The translations under genes and the position numbers were made by a program. A stretch of 64,000 nucleotides of DNA from assembly GCF_001975825.1 (NCBI RefSeq), contig NZ_MTKN01000043.1, forward strand, positions 1 through 64,000, given 5' to 3'. The stretch's first letter is position 1. Every line of letters begins with the position of its first letter. Of this stretch, positions 1 through 8,233 are shown piece after piece. The DNA is from [Flexibacter] sp. ATCC 35208 (lineage in GTDB: Bacteria; Bacteroidota; Bacteroidia; Chitinophagales; Chitinophagaceae). The notes under the pieces were generated by a model. The model saw nothing but the letters and a program-made list of their open reading frames with translations. It did not search any database and had not been told where the DNA came from.

Positions 1-315
1 CAACTTCTTCAGTGCCCTCCCAGCAGGCAGCCCCTTTTTTTAGTTGGTTTTTGATTCCGGATAACATGAATCCCGATGTGTTCCCCCTATATAATGATAC
101 AATAAGTTAATTCACATGACAATCTTAACCCCTAACCCCCAAGTCCTGCTACCCTGCGCATGGTAGCAGGAACATGGAAGTAAAGGACAACGTGCTTTTG
201 CTTTTATCGACACAAACATACCGCTTAAAAACATTGAACCTGGTTAATCCGAAGTTAAGTGCTTAGTTAATTCCGTGTTAAGCGGTTTGATTTGATTCTG
301 TACGGTTTAATATGA
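1..315. other. Leading stretch without a clear gene
   Basis: No convincing coding region is seen in these 315 bases. One frame on the plus strand stays open from base 2 to a TAG at 41-43 and could be the last 13 codons of a gene lying to the left of the window, but that is too short to support. An inverted repeat lies at 145-170. The rest is AT-rich and falls downstream of the minus-strand lipase gene. Confidence 0.5.
145..170. terminator. Small hairpin, possible terminator
   Basis: A 9-bp perfect stem (CCTGCTACC / GGTAGCAGG) closes an 8-nt loop. No clear U-tract follows on either strand. It may end a transcript from the left of the window. Confidence 0.3.
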
Positions 316-1410
316 TCATTTCAGGTAGTCTGCTTCCAGCAAATAGCGGTACGGATCGTAGGCATGATGTACAAAAATGTTCTTGCCATCGAAGGGGAAT
401 TGCGTGTCGTAATCCGCTGTGGGAGCGAGTATGATCGGTACGCCGGCAGGGGCGTAATTATGGCTGCCTACAAAAGGTGGCATCTTATATTGAGGCAATG
501 TTTTTTTCACCATACCATATAGCCGTTTGCCCAAAACTTTTTGCATGCGCCGGCTAGCCTTTTTACTGCTGTTATCCAGTCTGCCATACATATAACTCAG
601 CACAATTCTTACAGGCAGCGATTGTTTTCGCAGCGACTTTTTTACATACTGGAAAGGATTCGGGCTATTGAAATCGCGGGTGGTCTGTAGCGAAAATGGG
701 GCTTCCGGCACCCAGTCACGGGCATTGATAATTCTGAATCCCCAGCCATTACGTGTCACGAAGTCATAGTCGTACGCGTAGTATAAATTCCCTGGTTTTG
801 GAGCAGCACTGCTATAGGTTTTGATGGTAATATCTTTTGGGAAAGCCGGATCGTCTATGTATTCAAGATAGGAACGGAGCAGGAAGGTGATCGCACCACC
901 CTGGCTATGTCCTGTGAGGATGAAATCATGTATTCCTTGCCGGTAGCAGTCTTTGATCTTTGCCACGATATCGTCTGCCATTGAGGCCAGGGCCAGTGTC
1001 CAACCCGCATGTACATATGCATTACTGTCTTTGGCAAAGCGGTATTTGAAGTGAGTGCTATCGTTCAGCTGAAAGGAACCAATGGCGGGGATCATGCCGG
1101 CATGGAAGTTTTCCATCCAGGATTCTTTGTTGCCCACCGTGCCCCGGATGCTGATCACGGCCACATTGCCATGGTAGGTCCAGAGGTCCCAGCGATTGTG
1201 TAAACCTGTTTCTTTGGAGCGGTAAATGAGTTTGGAGTCCTCCGGGGGTGGTATCTTTTTGGTCCACGGGGTATCTGCGTTAAGGAAGCAGATAGCGAGC
1301 ATGTCTGCATATTCTTTGGGGGCAAATCCCGCTTTGAGGTGCTGTCCATAGCTTGTATTCCAATAGAGGCCCAGGATGGGCAGTAACAATAATAGTCCCT
1401 TTCTGATCAT
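316..1410 (-). CDS. Secreted class 3 (fungal-type) lipase family protein
   Basis: A 364-residue protein with an N-terminal hydrophobic signal sequence (about residues 1-22, ending in SYGQ). The nucleophile elbow GHSQGG puts the catalytic Ser near residue 169. It is preceded by the VISIRGT segment typical of class 3 lipases, and a C-terminal HHAYDPYRY stretch could supply the His. Family knowledge predicts hydrolysis of acylglycerols or other esters outside the cytoplasm. The substrate cannot be read from the sequence. It is monocistronic; the next gene upstream on the same strand starts 585 bp away. Confidence 0.8.
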   Translation of the reverse strand: MIRKGLLLLLPILGLYWNTSYGQHLKAGFAPKEYADMLAICFLNADTPWTKKIPPPEDSKLIYRSKETGLHNRWDLWTYHGNVAVISIRGTVGNKESWMENFHAGMIPAIGSFQLNDSTHFKYRFAKDSNAYVHAGWTLALASMADDIVAKIKDCYRQGIHDFILTGHSQGGAITFLLRSYLEYIDDPAFPKDITIKTYSSAAPKPGNLYYAYDYDFVTRNGWGFRIINARDWVPEAPFSLQTTRDFNSPNPFQYVKKSLRKQSLPVRIVLSYMYGRLDNSSKKASRRMQKVLGKRLYGMVKKTLPQYKMPPFVGSHNYAPAGVPIILAPTADYDTQFPFDGKNIFVHHAYDPYRYLLEADYLK

Positions 1411-1461
1411 CAGATAATAATTAGCTGTTTATGTGATATCCTGTTACAGGAATGATGCCGG

Positions 1462-1995
1462 TCAGAGTAATTTCGCGGCCGCGTCTTCCCAGTTTAATAT
1501 ACGGTTATACCCTTCGATATGGATATTATGAGGTCCTGTAAAGAGCAGGGGGGTGCCTTTGAAGAACTGGAAGTTCCTGATCAGGTCATCGATCATGTAA
1601 TCCGTTTGTACCAGGCTTTTGTCGCCACACAGGCAGTACTGCCGCCAGGTGAGGAAGGGGAAGTGGTCCTGCAGCCAGCTGATCTTGTCCATCAGGGAAT
1701 TCGGAAATTCCATGGCGGCAGAGACGATGTATACTTTGTATTTTTTGTTCAGTTCTTCGATCACCCTTTGAGCATCCGGGTATACGGGGAGATCGCGGAA
1801 GAAACCAGGGGTATTGAGATATTGGTGGATGATGCCTTTGTGTTCAGGTGGTACGGCTTCAGAGATAGATTTACCCCTGAGCTGGTCTTCTGTAAAGATG
1901 GTGCCGTAGTCCCGGTAATACCAGGAGCGGGCTTTTGTAATGGGATCCGCGATGGTTTCGTCCATATCTATGGCGATAGATGGCATGTGTTGCAT
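1462..1995 (-). CDS. 5' nucleotidase, deoxy(pyrimidine), cytosolic-type (NT5C) HAD phosphatase
   Basis: A 177-residue HAD-superfamily protein. The nucleophile motif DMDET lies at residues 10-14. A threonine/serine-containing strand (VYIVSAAMEF) forms motif 2, and the late acidic pair DYMIDD forms motif 4. Length and the early WYYRDYG segment fit the NT5C family, which dephosphorylates deoxynucleoside monophosphates in the cytoplasm. A second in-frame ATG three codons downstream (1984-1986) is an equally good start. No signal peptide is present. It lies 51 bp upstream of the lipase on the same strand and may be co-transcribed with it. Confidence 0.75.
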   Translation of the reverse strand: MQHMPSIAIDMDETIADPITKARSWYYRDYGTIFTEDQLRGKSISEAVPPEHKGIIHQYLNTPGFFRDLPVYPDAQRVIEELNKKYKVYIVSAAMEFPNSLMDKISWLQDHFPFLTWRQYCLCGDKSLVQTDYMIDDLIRNFQFFKGTPLLFTGPHNIHIEGYNRILNWEDAAAKLL

Positions 1996-2084
1996 TCCGG
2001 GAAGATTGTATTTACGAAACGATACGCAATAAATATAACAAAATTCCCTGCAGGCAGCTACAAAAAAGGAGTTGTATCCTGGTT

Positions 2085-2142
2085 AAAACCTCTTGGAATC
2101 AACCAAATAGAAACGCGGACCCATTAGGTATCTGAATAAAAA
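2085..2142. repeat. Dispersed intergenic repeat, copy 1
   Basis: This 58-bp stretch aligns without gaps to 32751-32808 with about 40 identical positions. The best-conserved core is GAAAC..GG..CCAT.AGGTATC.GAAT. It lies between the nucleotidase and VOC genes and is not part of either coding sequence. Its function is unknown. Confidence 0.55.
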
Positions 2143-2202
2143 CCTTCATGAAAGAGAGAAAAGTGCTTAGGTATAGTTCAGTCATCAAATTATAATTTGT
2201 TT

Positions 2203-2643
2203 TTAGTCTTCCTTATCTGGATGAGAGGTGATTTTCCAGTGAATTCCAAATCTATCGGTAAGTACCCCATAACAAGGACTCCAGAAGGTTTGGGCGATAG
2301 GCACTTTTATTTCTCCACCGACTGATAGCTCATTGAATATCCGAATAGCCTCTTCGGAATTATCTGTATTGAGGTAAAGATAGAAATCTCTTGAAAACGA
2401 AGCCGCCGATTGCTCAGATATATCTGCACTATCATTCCCCATCAGAACTGTCCTTTCACCGATTTGCAGTGTGGCATGCATAACATTTTCATCATGTGCG
2501 TTTGGGAAAAATTTCCTGGCCTCCTCCGGCACATCCTTGTAACGGCCTATGTAGAGGCTTTCACTACCAAACACTGTTTTGTAGAAACTGAACGCTTCTT
2601 CACAATTCCCTCTATAAACTAAATATGGATTGACTGAAATCAT
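2203..2643 (-). CDS. VOC-family (PhnB / glyoxalase-like) protein
   Basis: A 146-residue protein of the vicinal oxygen chelate fold, PhnB-like subgroup. It opens with the typical NPYLVYRGNCEEAFSFY segment, carries the middle H-A-T-L-Q-I-G strand, and ends with FWSPCYGVLTDRFGIHW, which is characteristic of this subgroup. No signal peptide is present. The substrate is unknown; members are often annotated as metal-dependent glyoxalase or resistance-like proteins without experimental support. The ATG lies 188 bp from the 64-bp palindrome upstream. Confidence 0.85.
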   Translation of the reverse strand: MISVNPYLVYRGNCEEAFSFYKTVFGSESLYIGRYKDVPEEARKFFPNAHDENVMHATLQIGERTVLMGNDSADISEQSAASFSRDFYLYLNTDNSEEAIRIFNELSVGGEIKVPIAQTFWSPCYGVLTDRFGIHWKITSHPDKED

Positions 2644-2830
2644 GGCCTTTTATCTTAGTAGATCAAATTACATGAAATATTTGTACGCACAACCACAATA
2701 AATATTGCAAGTTAGCGAAAAGAAATTCAGCGATGAGGAAGCCCCACGATATGCATAACAGAATAATACGCAAAGTAAGAGCGTCTAAACTCTCTTAATC
2801 AGCCAAATTTTCCTATAATTTACTTCACAT

Positions 2831-2894
2831 ATTATTATGGCTTTTAGTTTTGTCTGGGCAATATTGCCCAGACAAAACTAAAAGCCATAATAAT
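2831..2894. repeat. Perfect 64-bp palindrome (32-bp arms, no spacer)
   Basis: Bases 2831-2862 are the exact reverse complement of 2863-2894, with the centre at GGGCAAT/ATTGCCC. It lies 16 bp beyond the stop codon of the MG2/TonB-plug gene and upstream of the VOC gene, both on the minus strand. It may serve as a very strong terminator or RNA-stabilising hairpin. The absence of a loop and the perfect arms are unusual. Confidence 0.9.
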
Positions 2895-2909
2895 GCCGTA
2901 TACTATTTA

Positions 2910-5354
2910 TTAATACAATTGTTCCACACGACCCAGTGTTCCATCTTCAGCCATACCTTCTACCACAACTCTGAACCTTCTTGTAAAGTCATTATTGTAG
3001 AAAGAAATACGTGCTGTATGTGTCAGGGTATCTGCTACCAGGTTTGGATTCCAGTACAGTGTCAGTCGCTTATCCTGCAAAATATGGATCTCTTTACGTA
3101 CAGTATAATCAGGTGCATAGAATTCTTTTACGATATCATAACCTGCCTTGCGGTATTTTTCAAATCCATGTGTATCCACATCAGACTTGCTATCACCACC
3201 ACGTCTCAGGTACACCGCAATCGCACCACTGCTACCACCAAAACCACCTACGAAAGTCGGACGCAATACCTTGATGAACGCCACATCCTGGATGTTGATG
3301 TTATTCAGCATGGCCACATTGGTCGGCATTTCATTCAGGAACAGTACCGGTGCACCACCACGCCATTGCATAGCCGGGGTAGTAGGATCTGTTGTATTGA
3401 TCGTCAGACCTGGTACTTTGGACTGCAGGTACTGGAAGATGTTGATGGAACCGTTTTCAGACTTGGTCAGGTCAAATGAATAACCATCACCCGCGTTAAA
3501 CATACCGGTAGCATAACGTTGTTCTACTACATCGGTTCTGCTCAGACGTTTATCCTTTACGTTATACTCCTGCAGGAAGATTGGTTTCTGCTGTATAGAA
3601 CGTGTTACTGCATTGTTTTCATTTACTGTATTCAGGAAGCTGTTCAGCACAGTATTTTCAATAGGCTGTGGCTCTCTGAAAGGATAAGGCATGTTAGCAG
3701 AAGACTGCGTCTCGAAGAAATGATTCTCAAACTTCACGTTCACGTCTTTCCAGGCTTTATTCGGATCGTTTGCACGATAGAATACGTTGATGGTATCTAC
3801 GAACTGCAGACGGTCTATGGCAAATTCACCTTTATCATTCGTAGTAACAGAAGAGAATGCGGTAGAAGTATCAACAGGCTGTTTCAGGATGAAATCCACT
3901 TTACCATTTGACAGCGGAGCAGTACCCTTGTTGATGGTTGCGATACCTTTCAGCAGCAGCCCCTGTTCATAAGGATACTTGATTTCTGGCAGGTAGTTGT
4001 GCAGAATTTTTTCCCATGTAAACCTTCTCCATCCATTCGTCATCATCACCAGGTCCAGGCCCTGCATGGTAGCTGGATCCATATCCCTGAAGTACTGAGC
4101 CGGATTAGCGATATACCCTTTCAGGTCAGAAGTCATCAGCAGGTTAGAGAGGATGTTGTTCTGATCATCGCTGATCACCACATTGTCAGCATCAGTGATA
4201 GATACAGACAGGCTGGTCAGCATGGTATCAGGCACTTTTACTTCCAGTACATTCTTCTGTCTTGGCTGATTGTTGATCTTTAAATTCTGTAAAGTCAGTT
4301 GCAGCTGATCAGGTTTACGTACAAATGCCAGTCGCTCTGCGATTGGCATACCATCCGCAGTGAAGATGGTGAACTGTACGATACCTGAAGGCAGGTTGGC
4401 AGTAGGAATGAAACCGCTCAACTGTCCCTCAGCTGCATTCAGCTTGGCTTTATATATCACGTGTTGTTGCATCTGTGCTACAACCAACATATTGTTATAT
4501 ATAGGATTATCTTTCGTAGCCGGCAAAGTCTGATAGAAGATACGTGTACCTTTATTGAATATTTTAAGTCCCACACCCGCTGTCTTTAATTGTGGCAGCA
4601 GTACCGTTTTTTGTTGTCCTTTGCTGGTTTGAACGATTGCCTTGTAAGTTTCACCGGCTGCAGGGGTCAGGTCAAACATGCCCATACCGTCGCGCGTTGT
4701 TTTCAGTAATGTAACTGTTTCCCCTTTCAGGTTCTGCACGATACCATTTACTTCGATAGGGTAACCCTGATCATTAATCGCCTTGAATGCAATACGACCG
4801 CCCACACCTACGATCGCATTACCGCCTTCAGGGAAAAATTGAACAGAAAAGTCATTGCCAACTGGTTTAGCCGGCAATTGGCCAGGGTGAGCCGGATCAA
4901 AGATTTCGATGTCCTTGTAAAACAAGAACTCCGCATCAAAGTTCAGCATCCAGGCAGTATAAGCACGGATCTGGTATTGACCCGGCGGCATTGTTTCCGG
5001 AACTACAAACGCACCTGAACCAGTAGCCCCCCCCACAGAAATAAGTTTCTTTTGAACAATCTTCCCACTCTTATCGATTAATTCTACGTACAGGTTCGTT
5101 GCAGAGAGAGAAGGTTGGCCTTGTAGCAGTACATATGCCTTAAACCAGATGGTTTCACCCGCACCGTAGTAATCTTTGTCTACCTGCAGATAAACTTTTT
5201 CCTGGGGAAAGCGTTTGCTGTACTGTTCAAGGGCTTGCGTAATTTTATCCTGCCATTCATCGGCGGGATAAAATGCAAGGGCTGCTGTAATACCCATCAG
5301 ACATAATGGGAGCAACCACTTTAAGCGATTAGTTTTAGATTTCACAGATTGCAT
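2910..5354 (-). CDS. MG2-domain / TonB-plug-like outer-surface protein
   Basis: About 814 residues from the ATG at 5352-5354. This start puts a basic N-terminus and a hydrophobic segment (WLLPLCLMGITAALAF) in signal-peptide position; an upstream in-frame ATG would add 25 AT-rich codons and is disfavoured. The N-terminal half has the KVYLQVDKDYYGAGETIWF signature of macroglobulin MG2-like domains. The C-terminal third (about 630-730) resembles a TonB receptor plug: YLQSKVPGL, then a GGAPVLFLNE strand and a GGFGGSSGAIAVYLRRG strand. No 22-stranded barrel follows, so it is not a full receptor. Such proteins are frequent and uncharacterised in Bacteroidota; cell-surface location is inferred. Confidence 0.75.
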   Translation of the reverse strand: MQSVKSKTNRLKWLLPLCLMGITAALAFYPADEWQDKITQALEQYSKRFPQEKVYLQVDKDYYGAGETIWFKAYVLLQGQPSLSATNLYVELIDKSGKIVQKKLISVGGATGSGAFVVPETMPPGQYQIRAYTAWMLNFDAEFLFYKDIEIFDPAHPGQLPAKPVGNDFSVQFFPEGGNAIVGVGGRIAFKAINDQGYPIEVNGIVQNLKGETVTLLKTTRDGMGMFDLTPAAGETYKAIVQTSKGQQKTVLLPQLKTAGVGLKIFNKGTRIFYQTLPATKDNPIYNNMLVVAQMQQHVIYKAKLNAAEGQLSGFIPTANLPSGIVQFTIFTADGMPIAERLAFVRKPDQLQLTLQNLKINNQPRQKNVLEVKVPDTMLTSLSVSITDADNVVISDDQNNILSNLLMTSDLKGYIANPAQYFRDMDPATMQGLDLVMMTNGWRRFTWEKILHNYLPEIKYPYEQGLLLKGIATINKGTAPLSNGKVDFILKQPVDTSTAFSSVTTNDKGEFAIDRLQFVDTINVFYRANDPNKAWKDVNVKFENHFFETQSSANMPYPFREPQPIENTVLNSFLNTVNENNAVTRSIQQKPIFLQEYNVKDKRLSRTDVVEQRYATGMFNAGDGYSFDLTKSENGSINIFQYLQSKVPGLTINTTDPTTPAMQWRGGAPVLFLNEMPTNVAMLNNINIQDVAFIKVLRPTFVGGFGGSSGAIAVYLRRGGDSKSDVDTHGFEKYRKAGYDIVKEFYAPDYTVRKEIHILQDKRLTLYWNPNLVADTLTHTARISFYNNDFTRRFRVVVEGMAEDGTLGRVEQLY

Positions 5355-5535
5355 GTGGAAACTTATTTGCGACAATATAGTATACAAAAATATAATATGC
5401 AAAATAATATGAAAAAATAACATATACAAAAAATACGGCTAGTGTTTTATAAACTAAATTGTTATAAACTTTCTTAGGATATTGCAGGCCGAAAATGGTT
5501 AAGAAAATATCAGTTTAACGATCAGGTATAAATAA

Positions 5536-6765
5536 ATGAAAGACAATAGATTAGTAGTTATTGGGGGTGGGGCAGCTGGTTTCTTCTGTGCGGTAAATGC
5601 CGCCAGAATGGCAAAATCACTGGAAGTCATCCTGTTAGAGAAGACTGGCAAGCTGCTTTCCAAAGTAAAAGTATCCGGCGGCGGCAGGTGCAATGTCACG
5701 CATAATGCCCCTGATATATTATATATGTCAAAGCGTTATCCAAGGGGACAGCATTTTGTGAAGAAGTCTTTTGGGCATTTTTTCGTGCCTGACACCATCC
5801 AGTGGTTCCAGGAAAGAGGGGTTTCGCTCAAGGCTGAACCCGATGGACGTATGTTTCCGGTTACGGATAGTTCCCAGACCATCATCGATTGTCTCCTGAA
5901 GGAAGCAGATAAACACAGGGTGCAGATCAGAACCAACACGGCCGTAAGCGGGCTGGAACAAACCTCCGATGGCTGGAAAGTGTTGTTGCAGGACGAAGCG
6001 CCTATCGAAACTAAGTTTGTATTTGTAGCGGCCGGAGGGTATCCGCAGGCTGATAAGTTCGGATGGTTGCAGAACACCGGTCATGAAATCGTACCTCCTT
6101 TGCCGTCGCTCTTTACTTTCAATATGCCGGGCAATCCCATTATCTCTCTCATGGGTGTCAGCGCTATCGCCGCTGTGAAGATTGCAGGCACCAAGCTACA
6201 GGAACAGGGCCCGGTGCTCATCACCCACTGGGGGTTGAGTGGCCCCGCTATTTTGCGGACCTCTGCCTGGGGGGCAAGAGAACTGGCAGATCTGAACTAC
6301 CAGTTTACCGCTGTTATCAACTGGCTGCCGGATCACAATGAAAACAGCCTGCGGGAAGATCTCCAAAGCCTGCGATTCGAACTGGGTGGACAAAAGATCT
6401 ACAACAAAAATCCTTTTGGCCTGCCACAGCGCTTATGGCTATTTATGCTGGAACAGTCAGGCATTGCCGAAGACGCCCGCTGGGCCGATGTGCCTTCAAA
6501 GGAACAGAATAAACTCATCAAACAACTGGTGGCTATGGAATGCCCCGTGAAAGGGAAGACCACCTTCAAAGAAGAATTTGTCACCTGTGGGGGCATCAAA
6601 TTATCAGAGATCGATCCGAATACGATGGAAAGTAAATTATTGCCGCAATTGTTCTTTGGCGGTGAAGTCATGGATGTAGATGGTATCACAGGTGGGTTCA
6701 ACTTCCAGCATGCATGGAGTAGTGGCTATATTGCTGCAAAGACTATTGCACAAAAAATGGGCTGA
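5536..6765 (+). CDS. BaiN/HI0933-like NAD(P)/FAD-dependent oxidoreductase
   Basis: A 409-residue flavoprotein. The N-terminal dinucleotide-binding motif VVIGGGAAGFFCA (about residues 8-20) is followed by an acidic strand end (ILLEKTG) and the family hallmark SGGGRCNVTH. The C-terminal FGGEVMDVDGITGGFN segment closes the FAD site. It belongs to the YhiN/HI0933 family, whose members include BaiN. The physiological substrate here is unknown. It is transcribed divergently from the MG2 gene and ends before a pair of hairpins at 6938-7025. Confidence 0.88.
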   Translation: MKDNRLVVIGGGAAGFFCAVNAARMAKSLEVILLEKTGKLLSKVKVSGGGRCNVTHNAPDILYMSKRYPRGQHFVKKSFGHFFVPDTIQWFQERGVSLKAEPDGRMFPVTDSSQTIIDCLLKEADKHRVQIRTNTAVSGLEQTSDGWKVLLQDEAPIETKFVFVAAGGYPQADKFGWLQNTGHEIVPPLPSLFTFNMPGNPIISLMGVSAIAAVKIAGTKLQEQGPVLITHWGLSGPAILRTSAWGARELADLNYQFTAVINWLPDHNENSLREDLQSLRFELGGQKIYNKNPFGLPQRLWLFMLEQSGIAEDARWADVPSKEQNKLIKQLVAMECPVKGKTTFKEEFVTCGGIKLSEIDPNTMESKLLPQLFFGGEVMDVDGITGGFNFQHAWSSGYIAAKTIAQKMG

Positions 6766-6937
6766 CTAGACAGTCAGCCCGTAGTAAACAAAACTAAATT
6801 AATCATCAAATTAGCGTAAATATAACCGCCTTAGATATATAGAGCAAAGCAATATTATTTATTACGTAATAGAGAAGCTCTATATCTTTGGTTGCGGAGT
6901 AATTGATTATTATTATGGAGTAATTAATTCTATATCT

Positions 6938-6974
6938 ATTTTTTCAGGACCGCTGCAAACGATCCTGAAAAAAT
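6938..6974 (+). terminator. Hairpin, first of two between convergent genes
   Basis: A 12-bp stem (ATTTTTTCAGGA / TCCTGAAAAAAT) closes a 13-nt loop, about 170 bp beyond the flavoprotein stop. The A- and T-rich stem ends could act in both directions. Confidence 0.5.
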
Positions 6975-6980
6975 CCCCCC

Positions 6981-7025
6981 CCAAATAAAAACGCTTTTGC
7001 CGTAGGCAAAAGCGTTTTTATTTGG
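6981..7025. terminator. Bidirectional intrinsic terminator
   Basis: A perfect 21-bp stem (6981-7001 with 7005-7025) closes a GTA loop. The core is CGCTTTTGCC / GGCAAAAGCG, with A and T runs at both bases. It lies between the convergent flavoprotein (+) and deoxynucleoside kinase (-) genes, so it should serve both. Confidence 0.85.
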
Positions 7026-7041
7026 CTTATAGCAACTTCTT

Positions 7042-7665
7042 TTAAAAGTAATTTATTCCCGGCGGATAATCTTGCTCCAATGCTTTTAACAATCTCTCAA
7101 ACTCTTCAGGATTCCTGAGAAAATCAACCTTTGTCGTATCCACCATCAATGTCTTCACCGGGTGCTGCTTGATATACTGCATATACACATCCTGCAAATT
7201 CCCCAGATAACTATCAGGTATCGATTGCTCATAAGACCTGTTCCTGTTCTTTATATTCTGCTGCAACTTTGTAATCGGTGCATTCAGAAATATCAGCAAA
7301 TCCGGTTGTAACAACTGCGGATTAATAATATCAAACAGCTTCTGGTACAGGTTATATTCCTCATCTTTCAATGTCACCTTTGCAAACAGCAAACTCTTTA
7401 TAAACAGGTAATCCGATATAAAAAAGTTGTTAAACATATCCTGCGTCTGCAACATATCTTTCAGCTGCTTATACCGTTCAGCCATGAAAAACAGCTCCAA
7501 CGGAAAAGCATACTGCTGTGGCTTCTCGTAAAACTTAGGCAAAAATGGATTATCCGCAAACTCTTCCAATATCAGTTGCGCACCAAAGTGCTTCGCCAGT
7601 CTTGTAGCCAGCGTCGTTTTACCAGCCCCTATATTTCCTTCAATTGTAATGTATTTATAATTCAT
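7042..7665 (-). CDS. Deoxynucleoside kinase
   Basis: 207 residues from the ATG at 7663-7665, which overlaps the folK stop as ATGA; this overlap decides the start against an ATG 17 codons upstream. The P-loop is EGNIGAGKTT, followed by LEEFADNPF and the later NRNRSYEQSIP lid-like segment of the dNK/thymidine-kinase-2 family. It phosphorylates deoxynucleosides for salvage. In many Bacteroidota this gene pairs with folK, as here, which suggests coupled translation of a nucleotide and a folate enzyme. Exact nucleoside preference is not readable. Confidence 0.85.
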   Translation of the reverse strand: MNYKYITIEGNIGAGKTTLATRLAKHFGAQLILEEFADNPFLPKFYEKPQQYAFPLELFFMAERYKQLKDMLQTQDMFNNFFISDYLFIKSLLFAKVTLKDEEYNLYQKLFDIINPQLLQPDLLIFLNAPITKLQQNIKNRNRSYEQSIPDSYLGNLQDVYMQYIKQHPVKTLMVDTTKVDFLRNPEEFERLLKALEQDYPPGINYF

Positions 7666-8162
7666 CTGGCTTGCTCCTGTAACTGAAATTTTTGGGCAGG
7701 TAATGTATCCGTACACTCCGCCAGCAGAGCGCTGACATCTTTATGTAGTACCGGATGTATCCAATCGGGACGAATCTCCGCCAGCGGCACCAGTACAAAC
7801 TGTCTGTTCGCCATCTGCGGATGTGGCACTTTCAGCGCCGGCAAATCGATCACCGCATCATTATAAAAGATGATATCTATATCTATGACCCGTGCCCCCC
7901 ATTTTTGTTGGCGTACCCTTCCCAACTGCCGTTCTATATCCAGTACGGTATCCAACAGCTCTTCAGCACCCAGGGTCGTATCTATCTGCAAAGCCTGATT
8001 CAGGTAGTCTGGCTGCTGCACATGGCCCCACGCAGCGGTTTCGTACAATCCCGACTTTTTTTCAACGGTTCCCGCCCGCTTATCTATTTGCATCACAGCC
8101 TGTTGCAGGTTCTCTGTACGGTTGCCCAGATTACCACCTATAAGTAATATTGCTTTATTCAT
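7662..8162 (-). CDS. folK: 2-amino-4-hydroxy-6-hydroxymethyldihydropteridine diphosphokinase
   Basis: A 166-residue HPPK. The N-terminus ILLIGGNLGNRTENL matches the family start. The signature region RQQKWGARVIDIDIIFY carries the two Mg-binding aspartates (DID), and the PHPQMANRQFVLVPLAEI signature follows. It transfers pyrophosphate from ATP to 6-hydroxymethyl-7,8-dihydropterin in folate synthesis. It is first in a two-gene operon with the kinase, and divergent from sppA with only 71 bp between the start codons. Confidence 0.95.
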   Translation of the reverse strand: MNKAILLIGGNLGNRTENLQQAVMQIDKRAGTVEKKSGLYETAAWGHVQQPDYLNQALQIDTTLGAEELLDTVLDIERQLGRVRQQKWGARVIDIDIIFYNDAVIDLPALKVPHPQMANRQFVLVPLAEIRPDWIHPVLHKDVSALLAECTDTLPAQKFQLQEQAR

Positions 8163-8233
8163 GTATCTTCAACGGCCCAAAAGTAGACATAATCTTTATT
8201 TTTGGGAAAAGCAGTTTTCCTTAATCTCAAAAT

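Noticed and set aside
2..43. Possible last codons of a gene entering from the left
   Set aside because: Only 13 codons to a TAG; no way to distinguish from chance without the upstream sequence.
1519..2127. Plus-strand frame of 202 codons opposite the nucleotidase gene
   Set aside because: Antisense to a protein with clear HAD motifs; it has no family features of its own.
2850..3479. Plus-strand frame of 209 codons opposite the MG2/TonB-plug gene
   Set aside because: It is the antisense shadow of a well-supported coding sequence, and starts inside the 64-bp palindrome.
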